The notes under the pieces are model-generated. The model was given only the letters and a program-made list of their open reading frames with translations, had not been told where the DNA came from and searched no databases. 64,000 nucleotides of DNA from Apostichopus japonicus (lineage: Eukaryota > Echinodermata > Holothuroidea > Aspidochirotida > Stichopodidae): contig NC_092581.1 in the NCBI RefSeq assembly GCF_037975245.1, positions 18,591,303 through 18,655,302 of the forward strand, in the 5' to 3' direction. A program made the translations under genes and the position numbers. Positions 25,201 to 42,581 of this stretch are shown here, piece after piece; position 1 is the first letter of the stretch, and every line of letters begins with the position of its first letter.

Positions 25201-28200
25201 TCACCTTGAAAAGACTCTCAGCCTTGCCAAAGAAGAAATCAAAAGATCAACAGAGGACAGGCTCAGCGATCAAAAATATGTTGCATCAGAGGTAAATATT
25301 CAGATTAATGATCATTCATTAAGAAATAAAAAGGAAAAGAGATATGATTAGGTAAACAACATCATCTCTCATAGACAACACAATGAGAACCTGGTCAAGT
25401 GTTTTACCTGATGTAAGGAATAATTGAGTAAGGACGTGATTAGGTAAACAACATCATCTCTTATAGCAACACAATGGGAGCCTGGTCAAGTGTTTCACCC
25501 TGATGTAAGGAATAATTGAGTAAAGACATGATTAGGTAAACAACATCATCTCTCATAACAACACAATGAGAGCCTGGTCAAGTGTTTCACCTGATGTAAG
25601 GAATAATTGAATAAGGACATGATTAGGTAAACAACATCATCTCTCATAACAACACAATGAGATCCTGGTCAAGTGTTTCACTTGATGTAAGGAATAACTG
25701 AGTAAGGACATGATTAGGTAAACAACATCTCTCATAACAACACAATGGGAGCCTGGTCAAGTGTTCACCTGATGTAAGGAATAACTAAGTAAAGACATGA
25801 TTAGGTAAACAACATCTTCTTCCTCATGCCCCATCCTCCTCGTGTAGGGCCATTAACTGTCATTAAATAGAAATTCAGTATGAAAGCAGACACAGCAATT
25901 TTTACTTATGTCCTGCAAGACACTTAGAAAATTTCTTAATTTTATGTTCTTTTTTTCACAAAACAGAAAGCCATGACTACCTTAGATAAATGGACTAGCA
26001 AAGAAGTTAAAGATAATGATTGGTTGAGGAGAGAGGCAAGTTTTTGTTTATGTTTTTGTTTAGTTTCACATTTCCTTACTTTCTGTGTGATGTAATATTT
26101 AGTTACATTAATGTGACCTCATGTTCTCTTCCTAGTGTCATAACAATCCATATGGCAGAATCCTTCTATCTACCTGTGTTTTTGTTTGTTTTATGAACAT
26201 TAAAGGCATCGAAGACTCGCCCCAAACCACGTGCCGCGCTCTGAAGAAGTTAACTTTCTGTTGCTAGCAAATGACGTTTTCTTCTTGTCGCTACAAAATG
26301 CAGACAGTAATGAAACGTGATAACTTGTTATCTTTAGCTGGACCTGAAATGTCCATCGCTGTATCGTTTGTATACTGTGCTGTGGGTATTGACCGTAGCT
26401 GTATGTACTGACTGTACACTAGTGTCTAATTACCGACGGTAGCAAGCTGTGTGTGTAATTTCTGTGATTGATGGTGGTGTCTAACACTTCTGTTACACCT
26501 CATTCGAAACTAGGTCAGATTACCAGCATGAGACGTTTCTTTGTGCGCGAGTCTTCACACCCTTTAACTTCAAGTGACAGAAATGAAACTTTTGATATAT
26601 ACTTTCTAGTAGTGATTCCAACCAACTCTTAGTGTCCATTAGTTATCAGCTGACTATGAAGAATTAATACAGTCAACCAGACTTGTAGAGACTCCGTACT
26701 CATACTTGCACTCTGGCATTCTTCGTTCTTTCTCTATAGACTGACCTTCACAGACAAGAAGTCGGTCACTTGAAGCAGACGGTAGAAACTTTAGAAAAAG
26801 AAAACTTAGAAATAATGAGCGGACTGTTTGACTGCAGGATCGACGATCTTAAAATATCAAGGTGAGTCTTACAAAGTTCTTACAATTAACTTGCAGTCTT
26901 AATCTGAAGATTAAAGAGTAAAGACAGATTTATGACTTTTTTTCTTTATTCATCTTTTTATCAGTTAAATACATTTATGTACACATTTACAGCTGTCTAG
27001 TTGAAAACATTTTAAAATAAAACATAGAGAAGATGAACTGTTTCCTTGTAACGATGGAACTTTATTGAACTTCATGACCGTCTTAAATTTAATCCAACTT
27101 GCACATATCTGCTTCACCCTTCCCCATGCCCTCTCCCAACCACCACCCCCGACCCAATCCCCAACCCCCCTCAATGGCTATTTTTCCATTTCAAAATAAC
27201 AGTCACTGATAAAATAGAAACATTGCCTGTATTTGCTTAAATTGTTAGTCATTCAATCTCACTGCATATGTCTCTTTGGTAATTCAAGCAAGTTTCCTTC
27301 TCAAGTGTACCAAGCTACTTACACAGGCTTTCAGTAGTAGATAAATAGTGTGTTTAAGATTTTGTTTTCTCTATTTAAATTAACAAAATTGTCTGAAAAT
27401 GGCTTACCAATGTACCAATAAAGATATTAATGTACTGATGTTAGAAGCTTTTCATCACTGCCATGTCGCACTACTGACGGCATTACAACATATTAGTCTC
27501 ATCATTATTGCTAGGACACAAGTTGGATTTGCAGATTTAGTGTAACAGATACACATGCTGTAGCATCAGTGTAAGGGTACTGCTGACTTTATGGTTATTT
27601 CCTCGATTTTCTCCGCTTTCAGGAAGTTTTTCCTAACCCAGTTTCAAGAAAGCGAGAACTTGGATGAAACTGGAATCCTAGAAACAGATCTGTCCAAACT
27701 CAAATTAAAGAAAGATAGTAAGTTCACAATGTACAGTGCCACCATATTGTTTTAATTGACTGTTAAGTTGTTGGTTTTTTGTTTAAAGCAGCTGGGATGG
27801 GTTTCATTTGCAGCAATTATAGAACCATTATCCACTTCTTAATCGATTCATAGAGGTAGCTTGTCGCAATTAACATACAACTGCCTCGACATACATATTT
27901 CATGTGAAAAAGACACAAGGTAGCATTTAGTAATATCTTTAACAGTTAAAGACAACAACAATGTCAGCCCTGGTGCTTATAGGTGAAGGATAAGGTAGGA
28001 GTATAGGAACATCTGCATGGAAGTGTTCAGGGCCTATCCTGATTGGTGACATTTGTCTTCAAGTATAAAATTTAGATGACCTGATGTTTTTAGGTTACTG
28101 AATAAGATAAATTGTCTTTGATTCCTGCCTTCGTTATTCCTTTAAATGTATTTCATAAGAGATGGAGCATCTCATCTGAGATGACTTGAACAAGCCTGGC

Positions 28201-29234
28201 AATGGTCAAATCTGTTTTATTTACAGGTGAACTTGAATACATCAAACAGCAGAGACCTCAGAGTGCAACCAGTAAGGCCGTGGAGAGGAAAGTCTTCTCT
28301 CTTCATGTGGGCATATCAGAGACGGGAGAATCTGGTGAGGAGGATGGGGACTCCGAAGATGACGACCCGCTGGATAACTACCTGACCTATGAAGATGATG
28401 ACTTTGATGTAAGTTTGATGATTAAATTAAAATTGATATTTCACTGTGACATAAGTAATTCTAGTAGTGTTTAAATGTAGTCAGTATAAGCCCCAAATTA
28501 TAGCACGCTATATTTTTGGTAAATGTTTTCAAAAAGTACTTTCCTGGAGGTCTTTATTCTTCAAATTGTTCTCAGACATTTGTATGGAACACACAAGATG
28601 ACTGAATGTCCCAGTGAGAAAAAATTTCATCGAAGGTTGTAATAAAAGCAGTTTAAGAATTTTGACCAAAGGTGACCATATTTAAATTTCTAGCATATTT
28701 GGGGTCAATACAGCATACCTTTAAAAAGATTCCAACAGTGGATTAATAGAGGTTCATACCCCTCCAGATTATTGCATTCCAAGAGATCAAGGTCACTGAT
28801 GATAATTCTTGAAGAGTTTCCAAAAGAATATTCACAGAGATTCTAAGTTACATGTTGATATAATCTTAGTGATTAAGTGGATGAAAAATAATCAAATCAG
28901 AGGCTCAGTGAGCATATTACAAAATGTTCGAAAGTAGGCAGCAATCAAACAGTAACACTGTTACCATTGGTAACCACTTTCTATGGTTTTCTGACTTTTT
29001 TGACGCATCTTAGAATTTTGGAGCGTGAGCTTGACATTAATTATACCAATTTATTCATTTGAACAGGAATACTTACAGCTGGGTCCAGTAGAACTAAAAC
29101 TGCTGCAGGTTGTTGGAGAGTCGAAACCAATTCATCCTCCTGAGAAACTAACCAATGAAGAAGAGCAAGCTAAGATGTCTGCTCCAGATGTTTGGCCAGT
29201 CACTCCGAACATGTTAAAGGCTGCTACTGAATGA
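22213..29234 (+). CDS. CCDC83: CCDC83, coiled-coil domain protein 83 (complete, 10 coding exons)
   Basis: Exons: 22213-22322, 22995-23079, 23663-23831, 24504-24671, 25200-25291, 25967-26035, 26740-26861, 27623-27717, 28227-28408, 29067-29234 (TGA). They total 1260 nt, or 419 residues, close to the human protein of just over 400. Order along the protein: a lysine-rich start (MGKKKSKKSDKKADQG), a long charged coiled coil of about residues 35-300, an acidic stretch (GEEDGDSEDDDPLDNYLTYE), and a conserved tail with YLQLGPVELKLL. The segments DNDWLRRE and KENLEIMSGLFDCRIDDLKI match human CCDC83 closely. The human gene is best known from testis; its molecular function is not established. Intron 6 uses a GC donor (GAGAG|GCAAGT at 26035/26036). 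An acceptor-like site near 22178 suggests a 5' untranslated exon upstream. Confidence 0.93.
25346..25830. repeat. Tandem repeat, about 91 bp x 5
   Basis: Unit starts marked by GATTAGGTAAACAAC occur near 25346, 25438, 25530, 25621, 25712 and 25800, giving periods of 88-92. Each unit also holds AACACAATGAGAGCCTGGTC. It lies wholly within CCDC83 intron 5. Copies differ by a few substitutions and small deletions. Confidence 0.9.
26204..26563 (+). mobile_element. TTAA-flanked MITE, copy 2
   Basis: A 360-bp element bounded by TTAA at 26200-26203 and 26564-26567. Ends are AGGCATCGAAGACTCGC and GCGAGTCTTCACACCCT. It is collinear with copy 1 with scattered substitutions and sits in CCDC83 intron 6, the intron with the GC donor. 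Confidence 0.88.
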
Positions 29235-31204
29235 GCAGTGATTGTGTCAGTGGAGGGGAGGAGAGGAGGGGGGGAGAAGGGGATGAGGTACAATCATATT
29301 GGTATATATTTCTAATTCTCTCTGTTGGATATTTTCTGTAGAATTAACAAGAGTTTCAAAGATGTTTAGCCACTTCAAGAAGAACCTTTTTCTAGTTGTA
29401 AAAAATGCCTAGCATTAATAGTATGTAACATAACCTGCAAGTCAATTGTGTAAGGAAACATTCTATGTAAAATTCAAATTATTCTCAAAAATGATTCACA
29501 TTATTTTTTCTTTGTGTGTTGGAATAACATGGTCGTGCATCTACTAATATGCACGCAAAAGTGCGAGGAAATGTACAATATTTTATGGTCAAGCTAAATT
29601 TGAATTTAAACAAATGGTGTTTTTGTCGTAGCAGAATATGAAATATTGGATTTTAGACTTACCAAATATAATAAATCATTCCATTTAGTAACAAAACTGA
29701 AATCTTTGCAGTAGGCTTTCATTATTTATAGAAAAGTTTCATTAGTCATATTATTTCTTCAATGTTTGTTTTGATTTTGAAATGTTACTGTTTATTAACC
29801 CACAACATTGGAGGGTGATGTTTGTAAGAAACATTGAAATATTTCAATGAAATGAATAGGTGGTTATAATTAGTAGTAATTAAATAATAACATTGAAAAA
29901 AAGCTGGTTATATGAGTTTTGTTTATTCACTTCAGACATAGGAAATACTGTTTTACAGTTGTAATGTAAATTGAATAATTTCACACATTTTTGTTACATT
30001 TGTGTGCATAATGTTTGTCTACACTCTTTTCAGACGGAAGTAACATTTTCTGTTACCAGGAGAAACTGTCATACAAAATATATTTATCGTTAAGAAAATA
30101 TCTTTGCCTTTGTCTTTGAAACTGTTTCATTGTTCATTTATCAATTAGTTATTTTCTACAGATGCTCATACTGATGTACTTACATTAACATAAACAAACA
30201 AGGTAATATTGAATGGGCTGCAGACATCATTAGTTTATATAATCTGAGTCTCTTCTTTGTGGGAAGATTCAAACAAAATGTAAAAAAAAGGAAGTTAACT
30301 CAAATAAACATTACAGAAGTGACAAATTAGTAAAAAAGTTATTGAGAAGCATAAAGAAAGGAGATTTGGTATTAAGCAAGGAGTACAGAGATTAAAAACC
30401 AATCGACATAAATTCGACATAAAACTTGACATAAAATTGACATAAATCGACATAAATCAACAAAAATTAAAGTCTAATTTAAAGTCTAAAACATGGTAAA
30501 GTTTCTTATAAATAATATTGCGTGATCTCTGACAGTAACTGTTGCCCATAGCGCTGTTATTGAAGAAGTTGAATATGTCGCAGATCAGCAAACTAGAAAG
30601 AAAGAACCCTGTAAAACATTAGCCTATACTTTTCATGCTCTTTGTAAAATATGACCCATATCAAAAATGAAATGTAGAACTTTCTAATGTAAAAAGAACA
30701 TCCTAGATTACCTAAAGTTAGTACTTTAAAAGAAGGAAACATTTCCTGCCTTTTTTAAACTTTTTTAAAGCAAATCCACATCAAGCAGAGGCAAGAATCA
30801 AAACTTAGGTTTTTCTGCTTTTGTAAGCCTTGTTGTTACCACAGAATAACTATCTTGAGAATACATCATATACAGCATATTATTGTGTTCAAGGGCAGTG
30901 ACTTCCATCAAGTGAACAAAATGTCCCGTAACTAATCATTAAAAGACTCTACCTAATGACTCTACCTAAAATTACAACACAAAGGAAATGGTTGGCAACT
31001 AGATAACTTTAATGAGTGACAAAAATGCTCTGAAAAGGATCAAGGCCTTTTTTATCATTTCTTAACATGATACAAAGTGAAATGATTTGTCGCTTCCATT
31101 TGTTGAACTAATCAGAATTTTTTTTCCATCATGATTCCAGCCAGTAAATCTTTCAGTGGAAATCAAGGACTTTGTTCCTCTGAGAGACTATATAAAAAAA
31201 AGAA
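29235..31204. other. CCDC83 3' untranslated region and intergenic sequence
   Basis: No gene is seen. AT-rich sequence follows the CCDC83 stop. An AATAAA at 29670-29675 is a possible polyadenylation signal, but several AT-rich alternatives exist. A short series of ACATAAA-like units occurs near 30405-30460. Confidence 0.4.
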
Positions 31205-31540
31205 AGCTTAATATAGCTATAAACCACTGCATCCTACTTGCAATAAATATAGCTATACCCATGCAATATACCACTCCATCCTTTTACCTGCAATAAATAT
31301 AGCTATAACCAGCTATAAACCGCTGCATCCTACCTGAATAAATTTAGCTATAACCAGCTATAACCCACTCCATCCTTTTACTTGCAATAAATATAGCTAT
31401 ACGATGCTATATACCGCTCCATCCGACCTGCAATAAATATAGCTATTACCATGCTATAAACCACTGCATCCTACCTGAAATAAATTTAGCTATAACCAGC
31501 TATAAACCACTCCATCCTTCTACCTGCACTAATTAAAATT
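31205..31540. repeat. Minisatellite, about 47-bp unit x 6
   Basis: Units contain AATAAATATAGCTATA followed by CCACTCCATCCT-like sequence. Unit starts are near 31242, 31292, 31337, 31386, 31432 and 31481. It directly precedes the 97-bp satellite array. Confidence 0.8.
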
Positions 31541-31549
31541 AAAAAAAAA

Positions 31550-32043
31550 TTAAAACGAGAGGTTTATCCATACTACTACAGACCACTCCACCATTCCAGC
31601 CTTGTTTACAGATTTCCACTGTACCAGTCATACACTGACTATTAAAAACAAGAGAAGGTTTATCCATACTACTACAGACCACTCCACCATTCCAGCCCTT
31701 GTTTACAGATTTCCACTGTACCAGTCAAACACTGACTATTAAAAACAAGAGAAGTTTTATCCATACTACTACAGACCACTCCACCATTCCAGCCCTTGTT
31801 TACAGATTTCCACTGTACCAGTCATACACTGACTATTAAAAACAAGAGAAGGTTTATCCATACTACTACAGACCACTCCACCATTCCAGCCCTTGTTTAC
31901 AGATTTCCACTGTACCAGTCAAACACTGACAATTAAAAACAAGAGAAGTTTTATCCATACTACTACAGACCACTCCACCATTCCAGCCCTTGTTTACAGA
32001 TTTCCACTGTACCAGTCATACACTGACTATTAAAAACAAGAGC
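31550..32043. repeat. Satellite array A, 96/97-bp unit x 5
   Basis: Units start with TTTATCCATACTACTACAGA at 31563, 31659, 31756, 31853 and 31950. Most units carry CAGCCCTTG where array B has CAGCCTTG, making the unit 97 bp, so no long open frame survives. Adjacent units are nearly identical, which points to recent amplification or homogenisation. Confidence 0.92.
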
Positions 32044-33877
32044 ATCAATGATGCAGTATCTCAATACTGGAAGTTTTAATTTTTATTCCTAATTTCAAAT
32101 CTTTGCTCTGTCTCTACAATTATCAATATCAATCATGGTACAACAAATATATAACTTGCATTTTTGCCACGAATAGTCTCTGCAGGTTACACTTTATCCT
32201 GCTAGTCTTGCCTTTAGCGCTCATTGCCTGTTAGTCGAAAGAACGACGTTGCAAGGTTTAGTAATGTCATAGAATATTTAAGAACTTGTTTTTTATGTGG
32301 TATCCTTCATCTTAGGTCAGTCTCAGTTGGACTTTTTGGTCATATAGTTTGACGTCAATGACAACAGCCAAATTAGAAGAGGCGAACAACTCGACCATAT
32401 TCTTGATGCCTGCCTTGAGAGCTAGGCCTATTGACCTACTGTATGTTACTGTAGACTGTAGTGGTGAATACCATCAAAACTGTGTCCACTTCTAGATATC
32501 AAAACAACCCACGTTTTTCCATCTCAATTTTTCGGACATGAAGATTTCATGGATTTATGACTTGGAAAAAATAATGTAAAAGAAGATTACAAGTTTTTAT
32601 ATGCAAGTGATGGGTGGCCTCCTCTTCCCCTAACAGCCACCTCAGTTCCTCTCCATTTTGTTATTTTATTTTAATTCTTTGTACATTTGATGTCAAACAT
32701 TACAGGTTCAAAAGAAAGCTAAACATACTTCTTATAACCTTATACATCTTATATCCTTATAAATAAAACATAACCTTATACAATTTTTATAGTCTTATCA
32801 AAGTTGTGATGCTATGGCCGGCTCCTCTTTTATACGTACCCATCAAACAAACTTACCCTGGTCCTTCCTAGGAAAAGCTGTCTGAACACCAGTACAATGC
32901 TAATGTGGCTACCACTGAAAGCCTAATAGGCCTAGGGGCTTAGCCTAGGCCTACATGCACTAGGCCTACAGTAAGTAGCCTTCAGAAATACAAGAATGTG
33001 TATACGTAATTATACAAAATACATGAAGGGCAATCAAACAAACTTATCATGGCCCTTGCTCTGAAAAGCTACCTGAACACCAGTACTATCCTTAAATGGA
33101 TGTTACAAAACGAAGGCCTCATATAAATTAAATGCACTACGTAGAATCAGGGAGTTATAACAACTCCCTGGTAGAATTCAGCAGTACAGAATGTAATTAG
33201 CATGCAATACACTAACACCTCGCGTACCTAACTACAGAACAGAAAATTGTTCGCGAGGGTAGCCATTTTCGTATATCTAACATGTAGCTGTTATGAGTCA
33301 TAGCCAATCTGCTACAAAACAGACTTGGGGGCGGGGCTTACTCATCAAAAACGGACCTTTTTACTAAAAGTAGGGGCGGCAGCTCAGTGTTGTTTTAAGA
33401 AAGAAAAATCATTTAAACATCAAATAAAGCAAATAAAAGCCATTAAATGTCATATACAGGTAGTAAAATTCTTATTAATACCTACCTGTAAACAACAAAT
33501 GAAAGTTTAAAATTTTAATAAAATATATAATACATAGGACCCTATCTTAGACGATACCACTGTTGAAAGACAGTTCTATTCTATTCTCTTTCATAAAACA
33601 TAAGTTTTGGAGCGTGTGCAAAACAGGTCTGTCAAAGTGTGTTTTCAGTCCAAATTGGCCCGATTTGGACATAAATCGGTGAAAAAGTCACAGAATGAGA
33701 TACAATTCTGGAATAAAAAATAGTAACTTTTGTTGGTCTATATGATATATTCTTGCTCTGGAAATTCCAGAGAAAAAGAACTTTGTTTGAAGACGCTGAA
33801 AAATTTTTAAGAGAAGAGAAAGTCCCACTTACACTTACTGTTACAATATCTCTATACATGTAATGTATTGAGATAAC
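32044..33877. other. Spacer between satellite arrays
   Basis: No gene is supported. A diverged duplication is visible: about 32840-32930 and 33029-33121 share CAAACAAACTTA, AAAAGCT, CTGAACACCAGTAC and GGCCT-type motifs in the same order. TAGGCCTA-like motifs cluster at 32925-32985. Confidence 0.5.
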
Positions 33878-35050
33878 AAGAGAAGGTTTATCCATACTAC
33901 TACAGACCACTCCACCATTCCAGCCCTTGTTTACAGATTTCCACTGTACCAGTCATACACTGACCATTAAAGACAAGAGAAGGTTTATCCATACTACTAC
34001 AGACCACTCCACCATTCCAGCCTTGTTTACAGTTTTCCACTGTACCAGTCAAACACTGACCATTAAAGACAAGACAAGGTTTATCCATACTACTACAGAC
34101 CACTCCACCATTCCAGCCTTGTTTACAGTTTTCCACTGTACCAGTCAAACACTGACCATTAAAGACAAGAGAAGGTTTATCCATACTACTACAGACCACT
34201 CCACCATTCTAGCCTTGTTTACAGTTTTCCACTGTACCAGTCAAACACTGACCATTAAAGACAAGAGAAGGTTTATCCATACTACTACAGACCACTCCAC
34301 CATTCCAGCCTTGTTTACAGTTTTCCACTGTACCAGTCAAACACTGACCATTAAAGACAAGAGAAGGTTTATCCATACTACTACAGACCACTCCACCATT
34401 CTAGCCTTGTTTACAGATTTCAACTGTACCAGTCAAACACTGACAATTAAAAACAAGACAAGGTTTATCCATACTACTACAGACCACTCCACCATTCTAG
34501 CCTTGTTTACAGTTTTCCACTGTACCAGTCAAACACTGACCATTAAAGACAAGAGAAGGTTTATCCATACTACTACAGACCACTCCACCATTCTAGCCTT
34601 GTTTACAGATTTCAACTGTACCAGTCATACACTGACAATTAAAAACAAGACAAGGTTTATCCATACTACTACAGACCACTCCACCATTCTAGCCTTGTTT
34701 ACAGATTTCCACTGTACCAGTCATACACTGACAATTAAATGAGGCAAGGTTTATCCATACTACTACAGACCACTCCACCATTCTAGCCTTGTTTACAGAT
34801 TTCAACTGTACCAGTCAAACACTGACAATTAAAAACAAGACAAGGTTTATCCATACTACTACAGACCACTCCACCATTCTAGCCTTGTTTACAGATTTCA
34901 ACTGTACCAGTCAAACACTGACAATTAAAACGAGAGAAGGTTTATCCAAAATACTACAGACCACTCCATCATTCCATCTTTGTATACAGATTTCCACTGT
35001 ACCAGTCATACAGATTTCCACTGTACCAGTCATACACTGACTACTAAAAG
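33878..35050. repeat. Satellite array B, 96-bp unit x 12
   Basis: The family is the same as array A. Unit starts (TTTATCC) are at 33887, 33983, 34079, 34175, 34271, 34367, 34463, 34559, 34655, 34749, 34845 and 34940. Because 96 is a multiple of three, frames without a stop stay open. This gives a 271-codon plus-strand frame (33927-34742) with a 32-residue period, and long minus-strand frames; these are repeat artefacts. The last unit ends beside the RIOX2 stop codon, so the RIOX2 3' untranslated region probably runs into the array. Confidence 0.93.
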
Positions 35051-35067
35051 GAGACAAGGTTTAGCTC

Positions 35068-41550
<6,483 letters not shown>

Positions 41551-42581
41551 CTTGTACTATAACTGTCGGTGAGAAATGAGACCAAACAAATTAAAAAATA
41601 GAATGTGGGACGATTAATGAACAATTAATATATGAGTAATGAGTATAGTGACATTTATTACTTTTACCCAATTTATTTAAATTCATCTTATTAAAATGTA
41701 CCAAAGAGAAAACATATGGAAACATCACCCTCAAACATTAAACTTTTTTGTTTATTAAAACATTTAAATTAGGCCTGCTTGATTTGATAAATCATCCAGG
41801 GTCAAACATCCTCTTTCCTCCTCGAATGCTTAAGAGCTACAGAAATGAATGGACCCTGGCAAAGACTAAGTAAGAGACTAGATACATGGACCACCATTCC
41901 GAGAGTTGTTGAACACAGGTAAACATTTTCAAAGATCTTTATCAGGTTATGTGTATTTTACACACTTTATGTCACAATGGATGTACAATATACTGTCTTC
42001 ATTCACCAAAGTTAAAAGATAAGCCAAACATAACCATTGGGAGGCGGGGCACCATTTTGCTGCTGGTCACCCCTGTTAAACTGATAGCCTACTGCTAGTG
42101 GTAGTACTACTAGTACTAGCACTAATACTAGTAGTTATCCTGTCTTAGGCCTCCATGCATACTTCCTTTATTGCGGTTCCAATTGAGCCTGAGGCCTAAT
42201 TAATAATTTACGGTTTGTCTAACAGCAAGAAATGTTTCTATAATAAAATACCTTTATCTTGGATACCAAAGTAACCTGTACTGTAGACCGAAGCTTTGTC
42301 TTCAACATGCTCTGTCCAACCACCGTGCGACTGCTGAATTGCACGCTTTCACAAAAGGTTATCGTTTTCTTAACGCTTGAGTTTCTCAAGTCGTAATGTA
42401 GTTACAACACACGAACGAGTTGGAAGTACTCAGGATTTAGATAATATCCATTTCACGCACATTGCACCATTAGTATTGCGCAACATATCGGCATTATTTA
42501 GAATAATTTGGGGGAAGCTAATGTTAGTGGTCGAAACGCAACCAATTTTATGAAATTCATCTCCCTCGACAAATACTCAGT
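41551..42581. promoter_or_regulatory. Shared intergenic region of head-to-head RIOX2 and CTU1
   Basis: Start codons of RIOX2 (minus, 41550) and CTU1 (plus, 42582) are 1,031 bp apart and face away from each other. The CTU1-proximal 300 bp look less AT-rich than the rest and contain several CpGs. A palindromic stretch of CTAGTA-type repeats lies at 42095-42137. A bidirectional promoter is inferred; no core element was identified with confidence. Confidence 0.45.

Noticed and set aside
33632-34391. Minus-strand open frames of 60-99 codons
   Set aside because: Same satellite read on the other strand.
33927-34742. 271-codon plus-strand open frame with a 32-residue repeat
   Set aside because: It is a translation of the 96-bp satellite. 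The period is a multiple of three, the opposite strand is open too, and the related 97-bp array has no such frame. It has no domain resemblance.
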